64,000 bases of DNA from VSJD01 sp041653875 (GCA_041653875.1 JBAZEM010000008.1:1-64000), one strand, 5' to 3'. Counted from the stretch's first letter, positions 17,138 to 26,303 are shown. The notes: generated by a model from the sequence alone, not told the origin. Program-made: numbers and translations.

Positions 17138-17491
17138 ATGAGCCTTTCGGATCTGACCTGCAAACCCCAAAAGGCGGGGGCCCCGCCCCTCTCTCCGGCG
17201 CAAGCGGAGCGAATGCGGGACGAAGTAAGCGGTTGGAAATTGAAGGACGCGGCGCTTGCGCGGGAATTCCAATTCAAAAACTTCGGCGAAGCGATGAGTT
17301 TTGTCGATAAAGTTGCGGAGGCGGCTGAAAGCCAGGGGCATCATCCGGATATTTTTATCTCTTACAAGACAGTCAGGCTTACCCTGACGACGCATAAAAT
17401 CGGCGGACTGTCGCAAAACGACTTCATCATGGCTGCAAAGATAGACCAGTTGCCGGCAAGTTTCCCATGTAACGAGGCGGATCGGCGATGA
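17138..17491 (+). CDS. phhB: Pterin-4a-carbinolamine dehydratase
   Basis: 117 aa. Dehydrates 4a-hydroxytetrahydropterin formed by aromatic amino acid hydroxylases. The active-site signature AESQGHHPDIFISYKTVRLT and the following THKIGGLSQNDFIMAAKID are clear. GGAGG lies 7 nt upstream of the ATG at 17138. The stop overlaps the next start (ATGA at 17488), so translation should be coupled to the pteridine reductase. No phenylalanine hydroxylase gene is in the window. Confidence 0.93.
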   Translation: MSLSDLTCKPQKAGAPPLSPAQAERMRDEVSGWKLKDAALAREFQFKNFGEAMSFVDKVAEAAESQGHHPDIFISYKTVRLTLTTHKIGGLSQNDFIMAAKIDQLPASFPCNEADRR

Positions 17492-18243
17492 GCAAGGACC
17501 GGCTTTGTGGCAAGACGGCGCTGGTGACCGGCGCGGCAAAGCGGGTCGGCCGCGAGATCGCCCTGGCCCTCGCGGATGCCGGCGTGAACGTGGTCGTTCA
17601 CTATCGGAAGTCGGCTGAGGAGGCGGAAAAACTTCGCGCGGAACTGGTTGCGCGCGGGGTGAAAGCGCGGCTTTTAAAGGCGGATTTTGACGACGCCGAG
17701 GCGCCGGGCCGATTGATCTCTGGCGCGATTGCCGCGGCCGGGTCGCTGGACATTCTTGTGAACAGCGCCTCGCTTTTCCTTCCCGGCACAATTGAGGACA
17801 TGGATTTCGCGGGGCTGATAAGGCACCTGCAGATAAACACGTGGGCGCCCTTGGTTCTCAGCCGGGAATTCGCCCGGCGGGCCGGCCGCGGGAAAATTGT
17901 CAATATACTGGATTCCCGGATTGTCGGGCATGACAGGGCCCATGTCGCCTACATTCTCAGCAAGCAGGCGCTCGCGGTCTTAACGGAGATGATGGCCGTT
18001 GAATTCGCCCCCGGCATCACGGTGAATGGCGTCGCTCCCGGACCAATCCTGCCGCCGCCGGGCAAGGACGATGGGTACCTTGACGATCTTGCGAAGAACC
18101 TGCCTCTTAAACGGCACGGGAATCCGGGCGATATTGCCGATGCGGTGTTGTATCTGCTCGGAAGCGACTTTGTGACCGGCCAAGTCGTTTTTGTGGACGG
18201 CGGCCGGCGCCTGATGGAGCGAAAATCATGGACCGGATCATAA
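17488..18243 (+). CDS. FolM/PTR1-like pteridine reductase (SDR)
   Basis: 251-aa short-chain dehydrogenase. The nucleotide motif is TGAAKRVG, the TGxxxRxG form typical of PTR1/FolM pteridine reductases rather than the common TGxxxGIG. The catalytic set matches PTR1: Asp in NILDSRIVG and Tyr/Lys in HVAYILSKQAL. The predicted reaction is NADPH-dependent reduction of dihydromonapterin or dihydrobiopterin to the tetrahydro form. It is coupled to phhB by a 4-nt overlap and overlaps folX by 16 nt. Confidence 0.88.
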   Translation: MSKDRLCGKTALVTGAAKRVGREIALALADAGVNVVVHYRKSAEEAEKLRAELVARGVKARLLKADFDDAEAPGRLISGAIAAAGSLDILVNSASLFLPGTIEDMDFAGLIRHLQINTWAPLVLSREFARRAGRGKIVNILDSRIVGHDRAHVAYILSKQALAVLTEMMAVEFAPGITVNGVAPGPILPPPGKDDGYLDDLAKNLPLKRHGNPGDIADAVLYLLGSDFVTGQVVFVDGGRRLMERKSWTGS

Positions 18244-18584
18244 TCGCCGATCTTCACGCGCGCTGTATTGTCGGGGTCAACGAAGATGAGCGGCGCGAGA
18301 AACAGGATGTGACGATCAACCTTTCCCTCTACGCCGATTTTAGGACACCGGGACGAACGGACCGGTTCGAAGATGCCGTGGATTATCGGGCCATCAAAAA
18401 ACGCGTGCTGGACCTGGTCGAAAACTCCAGGTTCTTTCTGCTCGAGGCGCTGACGGAGGCGGTTGCGAACGTCTGCCTGGAAACGCCTGGCGTCGTGAAA
18501 GTCCAGGCGCGCGTGGACAAGCCCTCGGCGCTCCGCTTTGCCAGAAGCGTGGGCGTTGAGATCGTGCGCGCGCGCAAGGTGTGA
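18228..18584 (+). CDS. folX: FolX-like dihydroneopterin triphosphate epimerase (FolB/FolX family)
   Basis: 118 aa, tunnelling-fold. The stretches REKQDVTINLSL, EDAVDYRAIKKRVLDLVEN, RFFLLEALTEAV and VDKPSALRFARSVGVEI resemble E. coli FolX (epimerase giving dihydromonapterin triphosphate) more than FolB (aldolase). With FolE and a FolM-like reductase alongside, a tetrahydromonapterin route is likely. FolB activity cannot be ruled out. The gene overlaps the reductase by 16 nt and is the last of the operon. Confidence 0.82.
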   Translation: MDRIIIADLHARCIVGVNEDERREKQDVTINLSLYADFRTPGRTDRFEDAVDYRAIKKRVLDLVENSRFFLLEALTEAVANVCLETPGVVKVQARVDKPSALRFARSVGVEIVRARKV

Positions 18585-18633
18585 CCATGACGCGGCGTTT
18601 ATGGCCGTGGGTCAGACCGAAATTGTCGCCGAC

Positions 18634-21147
18634 CTAGGCCTCGGCGGCGTCGAGTCGGATGGCGAGCGGTTTGATGCGCCAGATATCGCGCGCGTATTCG
18701 CGGATGGTGCGGTCGCTGGAAAACCGGCCCATGCGCGCCACATTGAGAATGGCCTGGCGCGCCCAGCGGCGCCGGTGGCGGTACAAGGCCGAGACCTTGG
18801 CTTGTGCGTTGACATAGGGGCGATAGTCGGCCAGCAGAAAATACCGGTCGCCATGATCCACGAGCGCGCTGTATAGATCGGCAAACAGGGTGGAGGATTC
18901 GGTGGAAAATCGGTTTTCGCGGATGGCGTCCAGGGCCTGCCTCAATTCCGGGTCGGCCTGATAAAAGTCGCGTGGATTATACGCGCTTGCAAGCCGGGCC
19001 AGTTGCGGGGTGCGGTACCCGAAGATGAAAATATTTTCACGGCCCACAGCCTGGGCAATCTCAATGTTGGCCCCATCCCAGGTGCCGATGGTCAAGGCCC
19101 CGTTGAGCGCCAATTTCATGTTGCCGGTTCCGGAAGCCTCCGTGCCGGCCGTGGAAATTTGCTCGGAAAGGTCCGCGGCGGGGATGATCCGCTCCGCCAG
19201 CGAAACCTCGTAGTCGGGCAGAAACACGACTTTCAGGCGGTCGCGGACATCCGGATCGTTGTTGATCCGGTCGCCCAGGCTGGTGATCAGCTTGATGATG
19301 TATTTGGCCGTCGTATAACTGGGCGCCGCCTTGGCGCCGAAGATGAACGTGCGCGGCGTCATGCTCAGGCCGGGCTTGGCCTTGATCCGGTGGTAAAGCG
19401 TGATGATGTGCAGAACGTTCAAGAGCTGGCGCTTGTACTCATGCAGGCGCTTGACCTGCACGTCGAACAGCGAATCGGGATCCACCGTCTCGCCGGTAAT
19501 CTTGCGGATGATTTTTGCCAGGCGCAGTTTGTTCTGGTGTTTGGCTTCGAGAAAGGCCTTTTGGAAACCGGGGGCATCGGCAAAAGGTTCCAGGCGCTTA
19601 AGTTCGTCCAAATCCTTGACCCAGCCCTCGCCGATCGTGTCCGTGATCAAGCGCGCCAACGGCGGATTGCAGACCAACAGCCAGCGGCGCTGGGTGATGC
19701 CGTTGGTCTTGTTGTTGAAGCGGCCGGGGAACATGGCGGTGAACTCGGGGAAGACTTTGGTTTCGAGCAAGTCCGTGTGCAGGGCCGAGACGCCGTTCAC
19801 CGAGTGGCAGCCGACGATCGCCAGATTGGCCATGCGCGCCTGCTTGGGCGCGCTTTCCTCGATGAGCGACATTGCGCGCAGGCGGTCCGGATCGTTGGGG
19901 TAGCGCACTTCGACCTGCTGGAGAAAGCGCTGGTTGATTTCGTAAAGGATCTGCAGGTGCCGGGGCAGGACTTTTTCCAGGAGCGGCACGGGCCATTTTT
20001 CCAGGGCCTCCGGCATAATCGTATGATTGGTGTAGGCCAGGGTGCGCGTGGTGAGGTCCCAGGCCGTATCCCACGGCAGGCCGGTTTCGTCGCGAAAAAA
20101 CCGCATCAGTTCGGTGACGGCCAGGGCCGGATGCGTGTCGTTCAACTGGATGGCGTTCTTGCGGGGGAAATCGCGCCAGTCGCGGTGATTTTTTTGGTAG
20201 CGCCGGATCAAGTCGCGGATCGAGCAGGTGACTAAGAAATATTCCTGAATGAGCCGCAGGGTCTTGCCGGCCGTGGTGTTATCGGAAGGGTAGAGGACCT
20301 TGGTGACCACTTCCGCCCAGTTTTTCTGCTGGGTGGCGTTGACATAGTCGCCCTGATTGAAGACATCCAGGCGGAACCCCTCGCTGGCGCGCGAACTCCA
20401 CAGGCGCAGGAAGTTGACGGTGTTGGTCTGGTAGCCGATGATGGGAATATCGTAAGGCACGCCCTCGAACAACTGCCAATCCACCCAGACCGGATTGAGC
20501 GCGCCTTGCACACCGCGCACGGTTTCGACCCGACCATAGACCAGCACGGGGATCGTATATTCCGGGCGGATCATTTCCCAGGGATAACCGTATTTCAGCC
20601 AATCGTCCGGCCGCTCGCGTTGCCAGCCGTTCTCCAGTTCCTGGCGGAACATGCCGTGTTCGTAGCGCAAGCCATAGCCGTAGGCCGGCAGTTCCAGGGT
20701 GGCCATGGAATCGAGAAAGCAAGCCGCCAGCCGTCCAAGACCGCCGTTGCCCAGGCCGGCATCCGTTTCGCTGCGGCAGAGGGACTCGAAATCGAGGCTC
20801 AGTTCCTTGAGCGCCTGCCCGGTGGCTTCGCCCGCGCTCAGGGCGGTGATATTGTTCGCCAGCAGGCGTCCCATGAGGAATTCCATGGAGAGGTAATACA
20901 CCCGTTTGACGTCCTGAACCTGGTACGTGCCCTGGGTGGCGATCATCTTGTCCACCGCCAGGTCGCGGATGGCATAAGCCAGGCTGAGATACTTGTCGAA
21001 ATCCGTGGCCGAGCCCCAGTTTTTACAGCGGGTATATTTGAGGTGATGCCGGATGCCGTTCAACACGCGCCGCATTCCGACCGCATTGGAAACCGGGTTG
21101 GGCGGCGTGCAGTCGGACGCGTTTTTTTGGGAATGAGTCAAAGCCAT
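18634..21147 (-). CDS. glgP: Glycogen/starch phosphorylase
   Basis: 837 aa. Releases glucose-1-phosphate from alpha-1,4-glucans by phosphorolysis (GT35, PLP-dependent). Visible motifs are RVYYLSMEFLMGRLLANN near residue 90, DAGLGNGGLGRLAACFLDSMA near 130, and the PLP-binding EASGTGNMKLALNGALTIGT with WDGANIEI near 670. Length is full. It converges on folX with about 50 bases between the stops. The ATG at 21147 lacks a strong Shine-Dalgarno, and a family B palindrome lies just upstream. Confidence 0.97.
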   Translation of the reverse strand: MALTHSQKNASDCTPPNPVSNAVGMRRVLNGIRHHLKYTRCKNWGSATDFDKYLSLAYAIRDLAVDKMIATQGTYQVQDVKRVYYLSMEFLMGRLLANNITALSAGEATGQALKELSLDFESLCRSETDAGLGNGGLGRLAACFLDSMATLELPAYGYGLRYEHGMFRQELENGWQRERPDDWLKYGYPWEMIRPEYTIPVLVYGRVETVRGVQGALNPVWVDWQLFEGVPYDIPIIGYQTNTVNFLRLWSSRASEGFRLDVFNQGDYVNATQQKNWAEVVTKVLYPSDNTTAGKTLRLIQEYFLVTCSIRDLIRRYQKNHRDWRDFPRKNAIQLNDTHPALAVTELMRFFRDETGLPWDTAWDLTTRTLAYTNHTIMPEALEKWPVPLLEKVLPRHLQILYEINQRFLQQVEVRYPNDPDRLRAMSLIEESAPKQARMANLAIVGCHSVNGVSALHTDLLETKVFPEFTAMFPGRFNNKTNGITQRRWLLVCNPPLARLITDTIGEGWVKDLDELKRLEPFADAPGFQKAFLEAKHQNKLRLAKIIRKITGETVDPDSLFDVQVKRLHEYKRQLLNVLHIITLYHRIKAKPGLSMTPRTFIFGAKAAPSYTTAKYIIKLITSLGDRINNDPDVRDRLKVVFLPDYEVSLAERIIPAADLSEQISTAGTEASGTGNMKLALNGALTIGTWDGANIEIAQAVGRENIFIFGYRTPQLARLASAYNPRDFYQADPELRQALDAIRENRFSTESSTLFADLYSALVDHGDRYFLLADYRPYVNAQAKVSALYRHRRRWARQAILNVARMGRFSSDRTIREYARDIWRIKPLAIRLDAAEA

Positions 21148-21178
21148 GTGGGGGATCCGCCTGCGGTTGAGAATCTTC

Positions 21179-21239
21179 TGTAGCCGCCCGTGAGGGCGTG
21201 GATTCTTTCGGCGGCCACGGCGTCACCGCCGCGGCTACA
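21179..21239. repeat. Palindromic repeat family B, copy 2
   Basis: TGTAGCCGCCCGTGAGGGCG at the left end and CCGCCGCGGCTACA at the right end, with the conserved middle GGCGTGGATTC and GCGGCCACGGCGT. It lies between the glgP start and the end of the secreted FG-GAP gene. Confidence 0.85.
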
Positions 21240-21248
21240 TATGACAAG

Positions 21249-23846
21249 TCACCAATCCACGCGCCAGCGGTCGATGCTCCGCTGGTATGATTGGCTATGC
21301 CATCCGAATGGGTAAGTCGGGTTGATTGTCGGCTCCGCCGTCCGTTTCACTTCCCATACGATAAAATCGTTGTCGGGCGATAGGCTAACCTGGGCCCAGT
21401 CGTTCGAGCGGTCGTGATCGTAATATCCCGGCGCCGGCACAATGCCGCCCCGTCCAAAATTCATGTTTTGCTCGAACCCCGTCAGCGATTCCCGCCAGCG
21501 CCACTGGTTGGCGGCGACGTCGTACACGCCCAGGTCCGTGATGCCATCGCCATCGTAATCGGCCGGCGCCGGCAAGACGAGCGCGCCCCCTCCGCCGAAT
21601 TCCTGTTCCAGCAAACTGCCGTCCCCCATTTTCAGCGTCCAAAAGCCGTCATTGTAAATGCCCATTTCTGTTATGCCGTTCCCATCCCAGTCGCCGGTCA
21701 CCGGCATGCCCCATATGTCCGCGAACGGTTCCACTATGCCCAGCGATGCCGTGCTTGAATAGAGGATGGCCCAATACCCCATAAAATACAGGCCCACATC
21801 CGTGGCGCCGTCTCCATCGAAATCCGCCGCCACGGGCGTTGCCGCGGCTTCCTCCGCCGTTCCTCCGAACAAACTTCCGTACACGTGGACAAGACGCGGT
21901 AAAAACAAAATATGCCACATGCCATGCGCCGGATCGTAGATTCCAAGATCCTCGTTGCCATCCCCGTCATAATCGCCCGGCATTGGGATCATGCCCGTTC
22001 CGCCGGGGAAGACCCCTTCGGCCGAGTTCTCTTTCCCAAAATTCGCGTGCCAGTCGCCGCCGGACTCATTATAAAACCACAGGTCCGTAATGCCGTCACC
22101 GTTAAAGTCGCCTCGCAAGGCCTTTACCTTCGCGGCATTCACCCAGGCCGAATAAGCCGTTGCGCTCTTGGGGGAGGGCTCGGGATCCGTCGCCGTCACG
22201 TCCACCCGCAGATACTTTCCGCGATCCGCCGCCGTTATTATGTAGTTGGCCCCTACGGCTCCGCTCAAGACTTCACGGCCGCCGCCGGCCTTGTCCGCCG
22301 CCCGTTCCCATTGATAACTGAAAATCATCCGCGACTGGTTTCGCCAGAGGCCCGGATTTGCGTCCACCGTCTGCCCAACGTGCATTATGCCCGCCACCGT
22401 TGGCGGTTCCAAATTCAGGGGCGCCCGTGGCGTCACCGTCAGTGTCAGCGAAATTGTCTGGGGCGCGCCCGCCGCGCGCGCCGAGGTTTGCGCATCGAAT
22501 GCGTCCACCAGCAGGTTGCCTGTATATACACCCGGCGGCAAGGTTGTCCCCGTAGTCCCGAATACCACTTGCACGCTATCCACGTTGTTCGTTACCACCC
22601 CCGTGTTCGGACTTGCCGTGGCCCAGCTTACGTCCGGGGTCACCGTGTAGCGCATGCCGCCCCGCGGCTCGCGCCCTTCGTTCCATATCGAGAAACTATC
22701 CGTCGCGGTGTGGTTTTCCAGAACCGTTTGACTTAAACTCGTTGCGTCGGTCCTCAGTTCGGGCGTGCCTTTGATCGTCAGCCGCAATCCCATGTACAGC
22801 GGTCCGTTGGTCGTCGCTTCGCCTGTGGCATTGTCCACGCCCTCCGCCTTCAACGTGGCCGTGTAAACCCCGGCTAATAAGTCCGCCGTCGTGTAACTTA
22901 CCGTTACCGTCTGGTGATCCCCCGTGCTGATCCCGCCGGCCGGGCTTACGCCGCTTACCCATCCGAACGGATCGTCGATGACGGATACCGTGTAATTCAT
23001 CTGGCCCGCCGGATTCCCGCTCGCGTTCCATACCGCCATCGTTACGCTTCCCAGACTGCCTCCGGCCATGAGCTCGTTGGTCCATACCTTGCTGCCCGCA
23101 TCCCAGGCCACTCCAGGCCGGTTATTCACGCGCAACACGATATCCACCGTCTGCGTTGCCAGGCCCGGCGCCGCCACGTCCACTCGTCCGGTATGCCAGC
23201 CCGCCGGCAGCTCCGTGGTCGTATATGCCACCGTCACGGGATTTGTGTTGTTCTGCACGCTGCCATTAGTCGGACTCACGCTTAGCCACGCCGTTGAGCT
23301 ATATAAGCTGGTCGCCGCCACGGAATACAATATCGTTCCATGCGGCGCGGCGCCCGTGTTTGCGACATGGAACACGTCATCCGCGGCCGCCTGTCCGAAG
23401 GTTATCGTTTTCGAAAAATTTGTCGGCGCGACCCCCAGCGCATTTCCTTGCACGAGCACCGTTACGCGCACATTCTGCGGCGAGTTCGTTGTCCCGGGCC
23501 CCGCTGTCACCCGCACATTCGCCTCGTATGCGTTGGTTCGTGGCGGCAAGTTCGTCGCGTCGATTTGCAGCCATACGTCCTGATCCTCGCCATAGCTTAC
23601 GCCGGAGGTGGGCGCTACGGTGAGCCAGTTCGTAAACACGCCGCAGTTCGTGTAACTCACCGTGTTCGTGAAGGTCATCGCGTCCGTGCCGTTGGTGTTC
23701 GCGACCACGATCTGGTTGCTGAACGCGGCCTGACCTTGCGATATCTCGAAGGATAGATTGGTTGGCGCTACCCCCAGCCCGGCCCCCTGGGCCGCGCCGG
23801 CCGCCAGCAGGATCCCCGCCATTAAGATGGAAGCGATGCGTTTCAT
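21249..23846 (-). CDS. Large secreted protein with BACON-like domains and FG-GAP/VCBS repeats
   Basis: 865 aa. A signal peptide (MKRIASILMAGILLAAGAAQG) is followed by about five BACON/Ig-like domains (residues 25-510, for example LSFEISQGQAAFSNQIVVAN, with WLSVSPTNGSV-type repeats). An Ig-like linker (about 515-610) comes next. From 610 to 830 there are five FG-GAP-type repeats with calcium-binding loops such as DFNGDGITD, DYDGDGNED, DFDGDGATD, DWDGNGITE and DYDGDGITD. It is probably cell-surface or extracellular and involved in carbohydrate or surface binding. There is no catalytic domain and no clear sorting tag. Confidence 0.85.
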   Translation of the reverse strand: MKRIASILMAGILLAAGAAQGAGLGVAPTNLSFEISQGQAAFSNQIVVANTNGTDAMTFTNTVSYTNCGVFTNWLTVAPTSGVSYGEDQDVWLQIDATNLPPRTNAYEANVRVTAGPGTTNSPQNVRVTVLVQGNALGVAPTNFSKTITFGQAAADDVFHVANTGAAPHGTILYSVAATSLYSSTAWLSVSPTNGSVQNNTNPVTVAYTTTELPAGWHTGRVDVAAPGLATQTVDIVLRVNNRPGVAWDAGSKVWTNELMAGGSLGSVTMAVWNASGNPAGQMNYTVSVIDDPFGWVSGVSPAGGISTGDHQTVTVSYTTADLLAGVYTATLKAEGVDNATGEATTNGPLYMGLRLTIKGTPELRTDATSLSQTVLENHTATDSFSIWNEGREPRGGMRYTVTPDVSWATASPNTGVVTNNVDSVQVVFGTTGTTLPPGVYTGNLLVDAFDAQTSARAAGAPQTISLTLTVTPRAPLNLEPPTVAGIMHVGQTVDANPGLWRNQSRMIFSYQWERAADKAGGGREVLSGAVGANYIITAADRGKYLRVDVTATDPEPSPKSATAYSAWVNAAKVKALRGDFNGDGITDLWFYNESGGDWHANFGKENSAEGVFPGGTGMIPMPGDYDGDGNEDLGIYDPAHGMWHILFLPRLVHVYGSLFGGTAEEAAATPVAADFDGDGATDVGLYFMGYWAILYSSTASLGIVEPFADIWGMPVTGDWDGNGITEMGIYNDGFWTLKMGDGSLLEQEFGGGGALVLPAPADYDGDGITDLGVYDVAANQWRWRESLTGFEQNMNFGRGGIVPAPGYYDHDRSNDWAQVSLSPDNDFIVWEVKRTAEPTINPTYPFGWHSQSYQRSIDRWRVDW

Positions 23847-23931
23847 GCTAAAAAATGCTTGTGGCTTGTAAACATTGTAACCCGATGGGCAACATGATGA
23901 CTGAACTGCACGGCAAAGTCAATACGCGAAA

Positions 23932-24189
23932 TCACACACATTTTCCATCGGAGGCGGATCCGCCTTCGGCGGACACCTGCAATACCACGATGGTCGGATC
24001 CACCTCTTCTTTCAGAATCCGTTCGATGCCATGTTTAAGCGTCTGCGTGGCGTGCGGGCAACAGCCGCAAGCGCCTTTCAGCCGCAGGCGCACTTGGCTA
24101 CCCTCGATGCTTACGACGTCCATGTCGCCGCCATCGGCCTTCAACATGTTGCGCAGTTCTTCCAGCTTGGCCCTGATTTTAGTTTCCAT
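23932..24189 (-). CDS. NifU-like C-terminal domain protein (Fe-S scaffold)
   Basis: 85 aa, the stand-alone NifU C-terminal (Nfu) domain: LEELRNMLKADGGDMDVVSI, then the cluster-binding LKGACGCCPHATQTLKHGIE with CxxC. It carries or transfers [4Fe-4S] clusters. AAGGAG lies 7 nt before the ATG. The last residues (EGGSASDGKCV) are encoded by a copy of the REP hairpin TCCGCC-TTC-GGCGGA at about 23953-23973, so a repeat appears to have inserted into the 3' end. It is divergent from larE. Confidence 0.9.
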   Translation of the reverse strand: METKIRAKLEELRNMLKADGGDMDVVSIEGSQVRLRLKGACGCCPHATQTLKHGIERILKEEVDPTIVVLQVSAEGGSASDGKCV

Positions 24190-24365
24190 GAATGCTCCTT
24201 GCCGTTGTTTAAAAAAATGAATTTTTCGATCAATATGGCAAATAATGCGGGGGCCTGTAAAGGAAATACGGAGAAATAAAATCGGGCGCGCCTGTTCCGC
24301 TCCGAGCGGAAATCAGGAGCGGGATTGCGATTGACAAGAACGCTGGAAGTTCGGATGATGCGCCC

Positions 24366-25235
24366 GTGAAATCCACTCGCAAAACAAGCCGTTTGACCGG
24401 CAAGCTTGGGCGCTTGCGCGCCCATTTGCGGCGCTTAGGTTCCGTGCTGATCGCGTTTTCGGGCGGGGTGGACAGCACTTTACTGGCGGCGGTGGCCCGG
24501 CGGGAATTGGGCGACAAGGCCTTGGTTGTGACGGCGCTCTCGCCCACCTATCCGGAGCGGGAACAACGCTCGGCCGCGGCCCTGGCCCGGCGGCTTGGCA
24601 TCCGGCACCTGCTGATCCGGTCCAACGAGCTCAAGATTCCTCGGTTTGCGGCCAATCCGGTTAATCGCTGTTACTACTGCAAACGGGAGCTTTTTCAGCG
24701 GCTCAGGCAGGTGGCCGACCGGCATGCGATCGCATGGATTTTAGACGGCACCAATGCGGATGACGCGCGGGATGTCCGGCCGGGCCGGCGCGCCGCCGTC
24801 GAGTGCGGGGTTGTCAGTCCGTTGCTGAAGGCCGGGCTGACCAAAGCGGACATCCGCCGGGAGTCGCGCCGGATGGGCTTGCCGACGGCCAACAAGCCCG
24901 CCATGGCCTGCCTGGCCTCGCGCTTTCCTTACGGCTCGCGGATTACGCCCGCCGGGCTTCATGCGGTGGACCGGGTTGAGGATGCTTTGCGGCGGTCGGG
25001 ATTCCGGCAGGTGCGTGTGCGGCATCATGGAAGCGTGGCGCGCATTGAAGTGGATGCGGCGGATATCAAGCGGTTATGGCGCCCCGCGCTCCGCCGGAGC
25101 ATTGTAAAGCTGGCGAAACGGCAGGGATTTTTATATATTGCCGTGGACTTGGAAGGCTATCGCACGGGGAGCATGAATGAAGTGCGGAGGAAGCAAACGC
25201 TCAACATCCAACGCCGAACGCCCAACTTCGAATGA
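24366..25235 (+). CDS. larE: LarE-like ATP-dependent sulfur transferase
   Basis: 289 aa, PP-loop ATPase (FSGGVDSTLL at 31-40). LarE adds sulfur to pyridinium dicarboxylate to make the nickel-pincer cofactor. Typical motifs are NRCYYCKRELF (Cys102, Cys105), GTNADDARDVRPG and ACLASRFPYG (Cys182). Three cysteines may mark the cluster-dependent type rather than the single-Cys sacrificial type, which is inference. The start is GTG at 24366. LarB and LarC are not in the window. The final 14 residues (KQTLNIQRRTPNFE) are translated word tract. Confidence 0.88.
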   Translation: MKSTRKTSRLTGKLGRLRAHLRRLGSVLIAFSGGVDSTLLAAVARRELGDKALVVTALSPTYPEREQRSAAALARRLGIRHLLIRSNELKIPRFAANPVNRCYYCKRELFQRLRQVADRHAIAWILDGTNADDARDVRPGRRAAVECGVVSPLLKAGLTKADIRRESRRMGLPTANKPAMACLASRFPYGSRITPAGLHAVDRVEDALRRSGFRQVRVRHHGSVARIEVDAADIKRLWRPALRRSIVKLAKRQGFLYIAVDLEGYRTGSMNEVRRKQTLNIQRRTPNFE

Positions 25236-25236
25236 A
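25199..25236. repeat. Word tract at the end of larE
   Basis: CTCAACATCCAACGCCGAAC followed by GCCCAACTTCGAATG is the same dialect as the tract at 7919-7970 (AACATCCAACATCGAAC). It encodes the last residues of LarE and supplies its stop codon. Confidence 0.6.
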
Positions 25237-25345
25237 AAGCAATCAGGGGCAACGGATGCCGGATGAAGCATCCGTCCAATCCGTCGGATTTGACCGAACA
25301 CCATGTGAACGGACGCAATCGAACATAGTAGGAGGCGTAATAATC

Positions 25346-26194
25346 ATGAAGCGAATGCTGTGGATGGGATGTGGCCTGGTGGTAATTGCCGGCCTGCTGG
25401 CGCTCCCGGCGGGCGCGCAGGCGATTTTTACCGCTTGCGAACTGGGCCAGGTCGATCAGGTTAAAACGTTTCTTAATAAGGAGCCGGCCTTGGCCAACGG
25501 CAAGGACAATAACGGATTCGCGCCCCTGCATTGGGCGGCGGGCGGCGGCAGTCGCGACGTGGCGGCGCTTCTGCTGGCCAATGGCGCGGATATCGACGCG
25601 CGCAACGATTCCGGCGCAACGCCCTTGCATTTGGCGGCCTTCATGGGGCGCAACGATGTGGTGGAGCTTTTGCTGTCCAAAGGGGCCGAGGTAAATGCGC
25701 GTAATTTGAAAAAACGCACGCCGCTCCATAATGCCGCGGGCATGGGCCATAAGGCGGTGGTCAAGACCTTGCTGTCCAAGGGGGCCGAGGTCAACGCGCA
25801 GGATGACCAGGGGCTGACGCCTTTGCATACGGCGGCGCTTTATGGTTGGCGGGAAGTCGTCGAACTTCTGGCGAACAAAGGCGCGAATATCGATGCCCAG
25901 GATCAATCGGCCGCCACGCCGCTCAGCATGGCGATCCAGTATGACCATAGCGATGTGGTCAAGGCGCTGATCTCGAAGGGCGCGGATGTGAATATCAAGG
26001 ACAACCTGGGTTTGACGCCGCTTCATCAGGCCGCGATCAAGGGGTCGCTTGACGTGGTTGCCCTGTTGTTGGCCAAGGGCGCCGACCTGAACGCCAAGGA
26101 TAATTATCAGCAGACCGCGCTCCAATGGGCGGCCATGAAAGGCCGGCGCTCCGTGGAAGAAGCGTTGAAAAACGCCGGGGCCAAGAATCCATAG
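25346..26194 (+). CDS. Secreted ankyrin-repeat protein (2)
   Basis: 282 aa. A signal peptide (MKRMLWMGCGLVVIAGLLAL) is followed by eight ankyrin repeats covering residues 30-280, for example GFAPLHWAAGGGSRDVAALLL and LTPLHQAAIKGSLDVVALLL. AGGAGG precedes the ATG at 25346 by about 9 nt. A longer frame from 25232 adds word-tract residues and is not used. It is probably a periplasmic or secreted binding protein and a paralogue of 13677-14381. Confidence 0.9.
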   Translation: MKRMLWMGCGLVVIAGLLALPAGAQAIFTACELGQVDQVKTFLNKEPALANGKDNNGFAPLHWAAGGGSRDVAALLLANGADIDARNDSGATPLHLAAFMGRNDVVELLLSKGAEVNARNLKKRTPLHNAAGMGHKAVVKTLLSKGAEVNAQDDQGLTPLHTAALYGWREVVELLANKGANIDAQDQSAATPLSMAIQYDHSDVVKALISKGADVNIKDNLGLTPLHQAAIKGSLDVVALLLAKGADLNAKDNYQQTALQWAAMKGRRSVEEALKNAGAKNP

Positions 26195-26213
26195 GCTGTT
26201 GGGGAATTCGGAT

Positions 26214-26283
26214 TTAAGAGTTCCTGGTTCTTTGTTCGTCGTTCTTTGTTTCGGTTTAACGAGGAACCAAGAACGAAGAACAT
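26214..26283. repeat. Paired word tracts (GTTCCTGGTTCTTTG / GAACCAAGAACGAAGAAC)
   Basis: AGTTCCTGGTTCTTTGTTCG followed by TCGTTCTTTG is mirrored by GAGGAACCAAGAACGAAG with AACATT. The two arms are reverse complements separated by about 15 nt. The element lies in the gap before the CbpA-like gene. Confidence 0.65.
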
Positions 26284-26303
26284 TTTTAAAACTATTGCAA
26301 TAC

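Noticed and set aside
18538..20235. Long plus-strand frames opposite glgP
   Set aside because: Antisense shadows of the glycogen phosphorylase gene caused by high GC codon usage.
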